From Peromyscus leucopus (Eukaryota > Chordata > Mammalia > Rodentia > Cricetidae), in NCBI RefSeq assembly GCF_004664715.2, contig NC_051070.1, positions 70,002,200 through 70,066,199 of the forward strand: a stretch of DNA of 64,000 nt, in the 5' to 3' direction. The position numbers and the translations under genes are program-made. Positions 12,363 to 22,937 of the stretch are shown here, piece by piece. Below the pieces are notes generated by a model. That model saw only the letters and a program-made list of their open reading frames with translations, did no database searches and had not been told where the DNA came from. Numbering within the stretch: position 1 is the stretch's first letter; each line of letters begins with the position of its first letter.

Positions 12363-12674
12363 ACATTATGCTAAATTATTATTTTTTCTCTATTCAGGTC
12401 CTACTATTGTGGACTATGTGTATTTTACACGGTAACATACATCATGAATTATTAATATAAGGAAGTACATTACATAATGGTAGAAGTATATTATATAACA
12501 GGATGAATAGGAACAATTAGCAAACAAAAAGAGAGCAGAATTTTAAAGAATTATGAGTGAATAGAAGGTCCCATATAAATGATACAGTAGAAATAAATAG
12601 ATCAGAACTTATTAGCCTTAATTAAGAATGTCAAAATACTAAAGTTACTAAAGATAAAAAGAAACATGATGTTT

Positions 12675-13190
12675 AGGCAGAGTTCTCTAGAGAAACAGAA
12701 CGAGAGTGATGAATATATGTATATATTGGAATTCAATAATTCCTACACTAACTGTCTCTCAGTGCGGGGCGGGGGAAGCGGGGCGACAACCAGTAGTTTC
12801 TCAGTCCACAAGGCAGGTGGGATTCCTCAGAAGTCCCACAGCTGGAAGGTTCTCGAGAGCTGGCGGTCCCTAGTCCAAAATGAAAGCTCACTCAAAAACA
12901 CTGGTTCTGATATGAGCAAAGAGGCAACAACCGGATAAATCAACTCAGCGGCAGGAGAGAAGACCAGTCGGGCAAGGGATGAAATGATCTTCCTTCTGAA
13001 ATACCCTGACACAGTTGGCGTGGGGCTTCCCACATCAGTCAAGGCAGCCAGGACATTTCTTCAGCTGTGGCTCCCTACTCGGATGATTCCAATTTGTGGC
13101 AAATTGATGTTGAACCCAACCATAATAGAAGGAAAAGGCAGTTTGGGACTCAGAGACTGACTTAGATGCCAAGCACAAAGCAAATAAATC
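12675..13190 (+). repeat. Medium-reiterated DNA-transposon-like repeat
   Basis: Begins TTCTCTAGAGAAACAGAACG and contains TCAGTCCACAAGGC, typical of a rodent hAT-type non-autonomous repeat as I remember it. The two short frames within are not genes. Family uncertain. Confidence 0.5.
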
Positions 13191-13899
13191 TGTCACAACT
13201 CCAACTAGACGAGAAGTGAGGCAGCAAACGCAGCAAGATTTAGTTTAATTTTTCCCATGACACAAAGAATTTCCTTAGGATGTTTCAAACAGCACAGTGA
13301 ACGTCTAAGCTGAATTGCTAATACATCCTGCTAACTATTGTTCAATTTTTAAATAACAACTAATTATTAGAACTAAATCACTAGCATTTCCTTCTGATTT
13401 TCCGGTAAGTTTGGGAATTGCAAAAACCTGAAGCAACATTATCACTCAGAATTACGATTTACTTGAACAAATGCCGTGTTTGAACGCTAGTTTCTCAGCA
13501 CTAATTTAGCAATTGATTAAATGGCTCTCATTTAATCCCATTCCTATGCTCTTTGTAGGGGCTTTCACAGAACCTTTGGCTTTGGGGCTTCCTCAATTCT
13601 GAGTTAGAATTGCTTCTGCCAATTTGGATAAAGATTATGGAAGCAGCGGTGTGGAGAATGCTCTCAGTCTAGCTCTTGCTCTCCCTGTCCATGCCTGCAT
13701 CGAGAATGCTCCAGACTGAGACTGCTGGAGGATGAAGTAGGTTAGCTGAAGTTGAATATTTATAGTTTCTGGACTACCGGATGATGGATCTCAGACATGA
13801 TTGAACTCTGTCAGTCCTAGAACTGTTTAGCAGAGCCCACTTGAAACTATCATTCCCCACATTATTGGCAAACTGACACAAAGACTTGGGGTTAAGAGC
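13191..13899. other. Unassigned sequence
   Basis: No frame or repeat recognised. Confidence 0.5.
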
Positions 13900-14700
13900 A
13901 GTGAAAGAGATTATCTTGACAGAGTGTACCATTAAGGGGATGGGGAGAAATCTGAAGCTATGGAAAACCCCAGGAACTCACAAGATTGTCCCCAGCTAAG
14001 ATGCATAGCAATGGTGTAGAGGTTTTTAAACTAGCTTTCCCCTGAACTCAGATTGGTATCTACCCTAATTGTCATCATAGAACCTATATCCAGTGACTGA
14101 TGGAAGCAGACGCAGAGACCCACAGCCATGCACTTGGCCAAGATCCTGGAGTTCAGTTGAGGAGAGGGAGGAAGGATTATAAGAAAAAGGTCAGGATCAT
14201 GATGGGAAAAAAAAAATCACAGAAATAGCTGACCCAAGCTAGTGGGAGCTCATGGACTCTGGCCTGACATCTGAGGAGCCTTAGAGACCTAAGCACTCTG
14301 AATGTGGGTGAAAGTTGTGTGGCTTGATGTGTTTGTGGGTCCTCTGGCAATGGGACCAGGACTTACCCCGGGTACACAAATTGGCTTTTTAGAGCCCTTT
14401 CCCTATGGTGCAATGCCTTACTCGGCCTTGATGCAGGAAGGAGGGGTTAGGTCTAGGCCTCAACATGGTATAACAACCTATGTTGACTACCCAAGGGAGG
14501 CCTTACTCTCAATTAGGAGGGAATGGGGGTGGGATAGGAGTAGGTGGGGAGAGCAGGAGAAGAGGAGGGAGGGGGAATGAGTTGGTATGTAAAAGGAAAG
14601 AAATTCTTTTTTTAATAAAAAATTATATATATATATATATGTATGTATGTATATACAAAATAAAGACTTGGGGTTATGCACCATTACTGTCCAATAGCTA
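13900..14700 (+). repeat. L1 3' UTR (Lx-like)
   Basis: TGGAAGCAGACGCAGAGACC, AAGATCCTGGAGTTCAG and GGTCAGGATCATGATGGG, then a purine-rich G tract and an A/T tail. The provirus duplication begins directly after it. Confidence 0.78.
14625..14655. repeat. (TA)n(TATG)n microsatellite
   Basis: Short TA tract, then TATGTATGTATG, in the L1 tail. Confidence 0.9.
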
Positions 14701-14701
14701 A

Positions 14702-14707
14702 CTCGGC
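14702..14707. repeat. Provirus target-site duplication, 3' LTR side
   Basis: CTCGGC immediately precedes the TGTAGATG edge of the 3' LTR. It is identical to the hexamer at 23359-23364 on the other side. Confidence 0.93.
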
Positions 14708-15289
14708 TGTAGATGTAACCAACCGTCTTATTAAATAAGAAACACAGAAACAATGTAAAAGAGAAAGTCGAGAGGTCAGAGCTCAGAGCTAAATCTCACC
14801 CTTCCTTCTGCTGTCCCAGCTTCGCGAAAAGAGACCTACTTCCTGTCGGTTTGTTTTTTTATAGTATGTCGTTCTGCCTTCTCATTGGTTGTAAACCCAA
14901 ACACATGACTGCCTCGTCACTGTCTGAATGTACAGCCCCCTAGGTCTTAAAGGTATATGTCTCCAATGCTGACTGTATCCCTGAACACACAGAGATCTTA
15001 CGGGATTAAAGGCGTGTGCCACCACCGCCACACTCTTGCTATGGCTCTAATAGCTCTGACCCTGAACACACAGAGATCTTATGGGATTAAAGGCGTGTGC
15101 CACCACCGCCACACTCTTGCTATGGCTCTAATAGCTCTGACCCTGAACACACAGATATCTATGGGATTAAAGGCGTGTGCCACCACCGCCACACTCTTGC
15201 TATGGCTCTAATAGCTCTGACCCCCAGACAACTTTATTTATTAACATACAATCAAAATAATAATTCTGTACAATTAGATTACCACCACA
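14708..15289 (-). repeat. 3' LTR of the provirus, with three U3 repeat units
   Basis: 582 bp. It matches the 5' LTR by eye except that the U3 unit occurs three times (14981-15061, 15062-15142, 15143-15222), which accounts for the whole 161-bp length difference. The third unit is 80 bp and differs at the AGATATCTATGG stretch; the first has one T-to-C change. Open frames here are translations of the repeat, not genes. Confidence 0.93.
14981..15222 (-). repeat. Tandem 81/81/80-bp U3 repeat containing a B1-derived segment
   Basis: Each unit contains the complement of GGGATTAAAGGCGTGTGCC followed by ACCACCGCCA. On the provirus sense strand this is the 5' end of a B1 SINE, including its A-box region. 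The rest of each unit is not SINE-like. The units are not identical, so the array predates this copy or has diverged since. Confidence 0.9.
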
Positions 15290-15302
15290 TTTCCCCTTTT
15301 CT
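15290..15302 (-). promoter_or_regulatory. Polypurine tract (plus-strand primer)
   Basis: AGAAAAGGGGAAA on the minus strand directly abuts the TGTGGTGG start of the 3' LTR, as expected for plus-strand initiation. Confidence 0.9.
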
Positions 15303-17994
15303 ATTTTAATAAAAAGAAAAAGAAAGCAAAAGGTTATAACTAACAAAAGAAAAACTATATACAAAAGTATAATAGCTATATACAATATATACAAGTAATA
15401 AATACCTAAACAGGAATTTAACAAATCAGAGAAAATAATTCCATTATCTATCCTACTTTGGTAAATCCAAGATGTATCTAATGCACTTTTTATCCTAATT
15501 AATTTTCAACTATAACTAACTAATCTTCAACCATAACTAACTAATCTTCAACTCCCTCAGAGACCCAAGAAGGGAATATTAGTTAACAAAAATAAAAACA
15601 GGAAGTGCATGCAAGCAACTTCCAAAAAATTTTGTGAGTTGACAGAAACAGCCAGCTGCCTGGGCAGTCACCTGAGGTTTCTCTGCAGTGTTGGGGCATC
15701 ATTTTCAGCCTATAGGCTTAGTGTATCTGACAGACTCATTTGTGAAGTAGGATGTACACAAGGTCAACAGTTCAACCTCACATTGGGTGAGAGCAGTCCA
15801 CGTACCAGAAACACCTGAATTCCACTAGTGTCCTGTCATGATTCAGGATTTTAAATTCTGGAAATTGTTGACAGTTTTTAAATTCAGCTGTCCATTCTTC
15901 TTGGCTGTGTATATATGGCTTCATCTCAGCATCCCCTTCTTCTCCACATCTCTCTATTAAATGCCAGTGTACTTTTGAGAGGCATGAGCTTTCAGCTGCT
16001 GTTCCATTGTACAACAGAATCCATCGGACCTCTGCCTGTTAAGCTGCCTTCAAAGAAAAGGGCACTGTACCTTTTCCGGATGCAAAGGCCACTTCAGGGA
16101 TGGGGCCATATTGTCCTGGCTTCAGAAGATGCCTTTTGATAAAGCCATAACCACACTTGTTTTGGCAAGAATCAGTAGTCCCTTGTTTCGTGATCTGTCT
16201 GTCCATTTTGTCCTGTTGATTCGAGGATACTTTGTTGTCCAGTGGCTAACTTTTGCCAGAATGAAAGTTGACTCCATATGCAGTTTCTTCAATGCCCATA
16301 TTTTCTCTAAAGTAGATTGGTACTGCCAGGAGCCGACATGTCTCAAAAAAGAAAAATTTTCTAAGTTATTAAAACATTTTAAATGCCATATTCTGTAGAT
16401 CTCTGAAGGGTTTGAAGATGACCTGTCTAAAACATCTCTGCTCAATTTTTAAAACATATCTAATCTGACTACAAGTTCTATGATAATGTCTAACTACTAG
16501 CTTTCATTTCTTTATATCCTAATAGTTGATAATAATAACATTCAAGGATCAGAAATTTGCATTACATTGTTAAATGGATGGAATAAATACAATTAGAAAT
16601 ATACATATAGCATTTTCTAACAATATCAATTTCAAATTTGTATACAATATAAAACAATCCAATCCAATGTAAAGTATTTAAAATTAGTAATTGTCTTTTT
16701 CTTTTCTTTCTTTTCTTTCTTTCTTTTTTTTTTTTTTTAAAAACAAGAACCTTAAATCTAATCTCCTTTGCTTAGCCTTTTTCCTAACCCTTGACAATAA
16801 CTTGTAACCAACCCCCCTAAATACTGAAAATTATCCCAGACCCAAAACCCATTAAAAAGACCAAAAAACCACCCGCCCCACACCACCTCTTTGGGAATGT
16901 GGGCGTCGTATTCTTAAAATTGCTTCCTGCTGGGTATGGGCGAAGTTTTCTTTATCCTGAAAGAAAAATTTTAGGTTAATTGTCAAATTCTAGGAGAGGT
17001 AACTATATCCTTCATTATCCAGTCTGTGTATAATGCCAAAGTTCAGGGTTTATCTCAAGTCCTTATTCAAGTAGTCTTTGAGACTGGATCTTCTCAGCTA
17101 GTCATCTCAAATTTGCTCTGAGCACCTTGTAGTTCAAAGCTGATCTATGGATGATGTTTGTCAGCTTAATGATATTATTATTGTCCACGTGGAATTGTTG
17201 TTGTGGGGCCCCATCTTCTTTCTGGAGACTTCAGTTGATGTTAGGCCTGGCCGTGATTTCCTGCAGAAAACTGATAAGAGACTCGAACACAAAAACATAT
17301 ATATGCAGCTAGCCTTTTTTCTAGAATTAGTTAGTACTCTATGTGACCATTCATATCTTAACAAAGTTTAAAATGTATATATATATATATATTAATCTTG
17401 TAAATTTTGATATAAAATTTATACTTTGAGAAAAGTTTAAAGAATCAGAATAGAATCAAAGAGTTGAGATTAGTAATAGAATAGTCCCTTAATTAATTTT
17501 GCTTTTGTCCTGTACCATAGCAGAAGATGGCTCTTATTCTGGCATGATACAGGGAGTTTGCATTTACCTTTTAACAACATGCTTGATTTTAAAGAAGGAG
17601 AGAGCCATTCTCCAACTCCAAAGTCAGCTTTAAATTTTAATTGAACTGGGACTGTTAGAAGACCAATAGTGTTAAATCTTTAGAGAAAAGCAGAAACAAA
17701 CATTTAGGAAGACATAAAATTTTTTTAGATAATATATACCCATACACCATTTCGTTCTGTTTCTTGGGATAGATGATTTGTCACTTTTCTTCAGTTGTCT
17801 CATTTGTCCAGTGTTCTTCAGATTCCTTAACCTTCATTTTCCTAAAAGACAAAAACAAAAACCTTTCCCCAAGACTAATTTTGGGGATGTTCCTTTTTGG
17901 CAGGTTATTATCTGATTAAATGAAAAGGCAAGTTTTATTGATACAAGTTAGTTTAAATTGGATGTTCATGCTGGTTGATGAACTATCACCTCCT
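15303..17994 (-). other. Proviral 3' region without env
   Basis: 2.7 kb between the integrase stop and the polypurine tract. The sense strand has only short frames (about 110 codons at most), with no envelope features such as a furin site, fusion peptide or CWLC/CX6CC motif. It is A/T-rich with a pyrimidine tract near 16695-16740. It may contain an RNA export element, which is not recognisable by eye. Confidence 0.75.
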
Positions 17995-19825
17995 CTAATT
18001 AAGAGGTCTCTCTTGTTCAAATCGAACCTTTATCAATTTTGATGGTACCCACAGCTTATCTTCTCCTGTAGAAACAAAAGCAAAACCACGTCCCCAATGT
18101 AATACATACCCTGGTTTCCATTCTGAGGTCAGCACATCCTTAAAGTATATAGGCTGATTTAATTCTGTAGTTTTTTCTATTATCCCATGTCTCTCTGCAG
18201 CTGTTGTTCCTTTCTCATTGGCATTCAGAAAATTCAAAGTTAGAAGAGCATTATGCAGTCTATTTCTGGGGGTTTTTGTTACCCATTTCTGTTTATTTAG
18301 CATATCCTTTAGAGTTCTGTTTGATCTTTCTATAACTGCTTGACCTGTAGGATTATGTGGTATGCCTGTAATATGCTTTATATTGTAATAAGCAAAAAAC
18401 TGTTTCATTTTAACAGAGACATATGATGGAGCATTGTCAGTTTTGATTTGTGCAGGTATACCCATGATGGCCATAACTTCTAGCAAATGAGTGATTACAG
18501 AATCAGCTTTTTCAGAACTCAAAGCAGTTGCCCATTGAAATCCTGAATAAGTATCGATAGTGTGGTGTACATATTTCAATTTTCCAAATTCTGCAAAGTG
18601 AAACACGTCCATCTGCCAGATTTCATTTCTCTGAGTACCCTTTGGGTTACATCCTGCTGGTAATGGCGTTTGATTGTAGACGGAACAAGTAGGACATTTC
18701 TTTACTATTTCTTTGGCTTGTTGCCAGGTTATGGAAAAATCCTTTTTTAAACCTTTACTATTGACGTGATGTTTTTTATGAAATTCTGAGGCTTCCAGCA
18801 CATTTCCTATCAATAATTTATCAATCTCATCATTGCCTTGTGCTAGAGGGCCTGGCAGACCAGTATGGGATCGAATGTGAGTTATATATAAAGGATGATC
18901 CCTTTTCCTGATTGTATCTTGTAATTGAATAAATAGTGAAGTTAATTCTGAAGCATCAGGGATAAATTCTGCAGTCTCAATATGTAACACCACTCTTTCA
19001 GCATACTGAGAGTCAGTTACTATGTTGAGAGGTTCTGAAAAATCCATTAATACCAACAGAATAGCATACAATTCTGATTTTTGAACTGAATTATACGGAC
19101 TTTGAACCACTTTACTTAAATTTTCTGATTTGTAACCAGCCTTTCCTTCTTTGTTGGCATCTGTATAAAATGTACGAACTCCAGATATGGGTTTTTGGCG
19201 TACAATTTGAGGCAAGATCCATTCAGCTCTCTTTATAAGATCAATTCTATTGCTTTTGGGATATTTGCTGTTAATTTCTCCCAAAAAATTACTGCAAGCT
19301 CTTTGCCAAGGTTCACTTTCTGTCCATAATTTTTCAATGTCCTCCTTAGTTAATGGTACGACAATTTCTGCTGGGTCTATTCCTGCTAATTGACGAAGTC
19401 TCAATTTTCCTTTGTAAATCGAGTCAGAGATTTTTTCCACATAAGTTTTTAATTTTTTATTTGGTTTATTTGGTAAAAATATCCATTCCAATATAATATC
19501 TTCCCTCTGCATTAATATTCCAGTAGGAGAACGCCTAGAAGGTAAGATAACCAAAATGCAATCCAGCTTTGGATCAATACGATTCACGTGTCCTTCATGC
19601 ACTTTCTTTTCTACCAAGGCTAATTCTTTCTCAGCTTCAGGTGATAATTCTCTTGGACTATTTAAGTCCTTGTCTCCTTCTAAGGTTTTGAACAAATTAG
19701 TCAGTTCATCATTTTTCACCCCAACAATAGTTCGTAGATGAGAAATGTCTCCAAATAATCTTTGAAAGTCATTAAGAGTCTGTAGTCTATCTCTCCGAAT
19801 TTGCACCTTTTGGGGTCTAATTTTT
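17995..19825 (-). pseudogene. pol: RT thumb/connection, RNase H and integrase, last part of the broken pol
   Basis: Long open stretch; the first ATG is at 19806 and gives 603 codons. It starts with the conserved IRRDRLQTLNDFQRLFGDI of the RT C-terminal part. RNase H shows FYTDAN, KSELYA, VTDSQYA and GNDEID, the DEDD set. Integrase has a zinc finger (HKKHH...CPTCS) and the catalytic triad in MDVFHF, KTDNAPS and VIERSN with exactly 35 residues between the second Asp and Glu. A C-terminal domain ends in LWVPSKLIKVRFE. It would be made only as the tail of a Gag-Pro-Pol fusion, which the upstream lesions block in this copy. Confidence 0.9.
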
Positions 19826-20267
19826 GTAGCTCTATTTTATATCCTAAATAATTAATAGAATCTCCTCTTTGTATCTTTTCAGGAGCAATTTGTAATCCCC
19901 AGCAAGGCAAAATTTTCTTTACTTCTTCAAATATTATTTCTAAAGTATCTGCATTTGAGTCAGCTAGTAAAATATCGTCCATATAATGATAAATTATAGA
20001 TTTAGAAAATTTTTTACGTATCACTTCCAATGGCTGTTGCACAAAATATTGGCACAGAGTTGGGCTATTCAACATTCCCTGTGGGAGGACCCTCCATTGA
20101 AATCTTTTAACCGGTTGAGAATTATTATAAGTAGGCACTGTAAAAGCAAATCTTTCTTTGTCTTTTTCTTGTAAGGGTATTGAAAAGAAACAGTCTTTTA
20201 AATCAATAACTATGAGAGGCCATCCTTTTGGTAACAGAGTAGGCAAAGGCATCCCAGATTGCAGAGT
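19716..20267 (-). pseudogene. pol: RT palm/YMDD segment, displaced frame
   Basis: The middle of RT lies in the gag-phase frame. It has [17 protein letters not shown] (first catalytic Asp), RFQWRVLPQGM, the HYMDDILLA active site and INYLGYKI. At about 19820-19835 the meaningful frame passes back to the frame of the first segment, consistent with loss of one A in an A-run. The remaining residues to 19716 are out of phase. The two lesions offset each other, leaving about 145 codons shifted. Confidence 0.88.
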
Positions 20268-21149
20268 CCATTGGCTGAATTACTTTGTTAATTGCTCTAA
20301 GGTCTGTTACCATTCTCCATTTACCAGATTTCTTTTTAATAACAAATACAGGAGAATTCCAAGGGCTGGTTGATTCTTCAATATGCTGAGCATTTAACTG
20401 TTCTTCTACCAGCTCTTCTAAAGCCTGGAGTTTCTCTGTTGTTAAAGGCCATTGCTGGACCCATACAGGCTTGTCTGTTAACCATTTTAAAGGTAGAGCT
20501 GTTGGTGTCTTTGGAAGATCATCAGTTATTGTGCCCTGTTCTTGTATAATATGGATGGCTGGTGACCACTCATTAGAACAATATCTTCTAATATTTCTCT
20601 CAGTAACATGTGCTAATTTATGATTTGTTTCTGAGATTGGAGGGATGTTAATCTGAGTATTCCATTGTTGCAACAAGTCTCGACCCCACAGGTTCATAGT
20701 TATGTTAGCCACATATGGTTTTAATTTTCCTCTCTGTCCTTCTGGACCTATACATTCGAGCCATCTTGCACTCTGTTTCACCTGAGATAATGTCCCAATT
20801 CCTAACAGTTGAACGTTTACCTCCTGAAGAGGCCAAGTTGGATGCCAAAATTCTGGTGCAATTATGGTAACGTCCGCACCTGTGTCTACCAGACCAGACA
20901 ACAAAACACCATTTATTTTTATTGTTAATTTTGGTCTTTGTTCATTAATAGAAGTTTGCCAAAAAATTTTCTTTATGTTTTCTCCTGAATTTTTTATTCT
21001 CTCTGTTTCATCATCCTGACCAGCATGATTTATTCCAATAGGCATTTGGTTATTTAATCGCTCTCCAGAGCAGGCATTTCCTCTATGGCTGCAGGAAAGG
21101 TTTGAACTGGATTTGCACTGGGGGCCTGCGCGAGGCCCCTCTGGGAGTT
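20203..21149 (-). pseudogene. pro-pol: Protease and N-terminal RT, first part of the broken pro-pol
   Basis: This frame is -1 relative to gag and continues from the frameshift site; its first in-frame ATG is at 21045. The retropepsin core [10 protein letters not shown] and the GRDLL motif are present. RT begins near [11 protein letters not shown] and includes [18 protein letters not shown] and TDLRAIN. The frame is lost near 20268 by a lesion equivalent to a 2-nt loss or 1-nt gain, after which it reads out of phase to TGA at 20203. No dUTPase domain precedes the protease, unlike MMTV/MPMV. Protease and RT share one frame, so only one frameshift is needed, as in IAP elements. Confidence 0.88.
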
Positions 21150-22373
21150 TCCCGAAGACTGAGGCAAAGGATTACCCTGTCTGTCCTTTGTTGATCTACA
21201 TTCGTTGGTCCAGTGTTTTCCCTTACCACACCTTCTGCATACTCCAGAAGGAAGGGGCCTTCTGTTGCCATTGTTCCTTGAAGAAACATTGTTTCTGGGA
21301 ATGACCTGTCTACAGTCCCTTTTCAAATGTCCTTGCTTTCCACATCCAAAACATCTAACACTCCTCAAACCTTTTGAAATTACTTCTCCTACCCATGTAT
21401 CATCATGCTCATCAGCTTCAACATTAATTGTTTCTCTAATCCAATCTTCCATAGGTGCAGATCTTGCCCTTAATGGCCTGATTATTGTTTTGCATGCTGC
21501 ATTCGCATTCTCAAAGGCCAAAGATTCAACTATTGCCTTACTAGCTTCTGAATCCGAGACCATTCTCTTTACTGCTGAAGCCAGTCTTTGTAAAAAATCT
21601 GTAAAAGACTCTTTAGGGCCTTGCTTCACCTTTGTAAATGACTCAGATTTTTTTCCTGGTTCCTCAACTCTGTCCCATGCATTCAAGGCTGCTGTTCGAC
21701 ATAAAATTAGGGTTTGGACATCATATAAACATTGTGTTTGTACTGAAGCATATTGGCCTTCGCCCATAAGCTGATCCTGGCAAACTTGTATTCCTTTATC
21801 CCTCCATTGTTTTTCTATGTTTTTAGCCTCCTCCTTAAACCAAGTCAGAAATTGAAGTCTCTGGCTGGGTTCCAGAACACCTTGTGCGAGGTCCCGCCAG
21901 TCCTGTGGTACTATCCTATTATATGTTGACCAAGAGTTTAACATTTGCTTTACATATGGGGAATGCATGCCATAAGATACTATTGCCTCCTTAAACCTTT
22001 TTAAATCCAACATTTCAATTGGAGCCCAATTATTTTGTGTAGCCATTTGATCAGGCATCTGCTGTACGGTTACAGGATAAATTAAGGGTGACTGTGTGAA
22101 AACAGGCTTTCTTTCTGCAACCTTATGATCCCGACTTGAAACAACTTCACTGTTAATTTCTTCTGTCTGAATTTTTACAGGTTTAGCAAGTTCTTCTAAA
22201 GCTGTTATCCTGGCACTTAAATTGACTATCTTTTTAAATATTAAAATGTGGATTATTATAGTGATAAGGTGCATAATTCCACCAATACTAATATTATATA
22301 GTTGTTCCATTGCCAGACTGCCTAAAATTTCGAACAAAAACCAATTTTCTTCCAATGTACACATAAAACCCAT
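21054..22373 (-). CDS. gag: Provirus Gag polyprotein, intact frame, with N-terminal hydrophobic anchor
   Basis: 439 codons, open from ATG 22373 to TAA. Residues 28-46 are strongly hydrophobic ([16 protein letters not shown]) and are followed by Lys-Lys and a heptad-like stretch. No normal matrix domain is visible before the capsid-like region, which starts near residue 90. The major homology region is at 251-267 ([17 protein letters not shown]). Two CCHC knuckles are seen, [14 protein letters not shown] at 341-354 and [14 protein letters not shown] at 379-392. Residues 408-409 are encoded by the slippery site. Gag is shorter than usual for betaretroviruses. Gly2 is present, but Phe3 makes myristoylation doubtful. 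A later Met22 could also start. The anchor suggests ER membrane targeting, as known for IAP Gag. Confidence 0.9.
   Translation of the reverse strand: MGFMCTLEENWFLFEILGSLAMEQLYNISIGGIMHLITIIIHILIFKKIVNLSARITALEELAKPVKIQTEEINSEVVSSRDHKVAERKPVFTQSPLIYPVTVQQMPDQMATQNNWAPIEMLDLKRFKEAIVSYGMHSPYVKQMLNSWSTYNRIVPQDWRDLAQGVLEPSQRLQFLTWFKEEAKNIEKQWRDKGIQVCQDQLMGEGQYASVQTQCLYDVQTLILCRTAALNAWDRVEEPGKKSESFTKVKQGPKESFTDFLQRLASAVKRMVSDSEASKAIVESLAFENANAACKTIIRPLRARSAPMEDWIRETINVEADEHDDTWVGEVISKGLRSVRCFGCGKQGHLKRDCRQVIPRNNVSSRNNGNRRPLPSGVCRRCGKGKHWTNECRSTKDRQGNPLPQSSGNSQRGLAQAPSANPVQTFPAAIEEMPALESD
21119..21153 (-). promoter_or_regulatory. -1 ribosomal frameshift signal, gag to pro-pol
   Basis: The heptamer GGGAAAC (minus strand of 21147-21153) lies in gag phase as G GGA AAC, the class used by MPMV-like viruses. 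A 7-nt spacer TCCCAGA follows, then a 7-bp GC stem GGGGCCT/AGGCCCC with loop CGCGC. After a -1 slip the frame is open through the gag stop into protease. Sequence beyond the stem may form a pseudoknot, which I could not establish. Confidence 0.9.
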
Positions 22374-22517
22374 TTTTTTTAAACGTGGAAAAAAATTCTC
22401 TTTTAGATAGTTTCCTTTAAAATATCTGATATATTATGACTTACCAAATCTGCGTAGAACAGTAGAAATCCGAGGGGATTTTCAAAACAGCCACCTAGTG
22501 TCCCAGGTGTAAATCCA

Positions 22518-22568
<51 letters not shown>

Positions 22569-22917
22569 AGAAAGCGTAGCTGGCTAAAGTTTAAATGCAG
22601 CCACGTGTTCCCTCTTGTGCCGAATCAAGGCTTGGGTCTGGCTTCCTTAAGCTCCGACCACGTGCGTTGGCTTTACAGGCAGGGCCCTGTTTGGCAGGGC
22701 AACTCTGAGTTGTTTGTAGCACCGGCTTTAAGCAAGCAGGATTTAAGCAAGCAGCTCACCGATAGTCCAGCCTGAGGTCAAGCAGAACTAGACCCAGGCT
22801 CGGACTAAGAAGCCGATCGCCGCCGGCCGCCGCGTGCCACCGCCACCGCCGCGGGCCGCCTGCCGCCCTTGCGGGAAAGCGGACCTACCGCCAAGCCAAG
22901 CAGTTTTTAATGGATTC
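22374..22917 (-). other. Proviral 5' leader
   Basis: Untranslated stretch between the primer-binding site and gag. It holds a very GC-rich GCC/CCG tract (about 22810-22875), a (GA)n microsatellite (22520-22564) and an A/T-rich segment just before gag. Packaging or dimerisation structures probably lie here, but none can be proven by eye. Confidence 0.7.
22520..22564. repeat. (GA)n microsatellite in proviral leader
   Basis: About 22 GA units between the primer-binding site and gag. Confidence 0.95.
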
Positions 22918-22935
22918 TTGTCACGTTGGGCGCCA
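22918..22935 (-). promoter_or_regulatory. Retroviral primer-binding site, tRNA-Lys1,2 type
   Basis: Two bases inside the 5' LTR, the minus strand reads TGGCGCCCAACGTGACAA. The first 14 bases match the tRNA-Lys(1,2) primer site used by ERVK/MPMV-type viruses. The last four diverge from TGGGGC-type ends. Confidence 0.88.
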
Positions 22936-22937
22936 GA

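Noticed and set aside
14957..15211. 84-codon frame with internal protein repeats
   Set aside because: It reads through the U3 tandem units of the 3' LTR.
21205..21774. 189-codon plus-strand frame
   Set aside because: Antisense shadow of the open gag gene.
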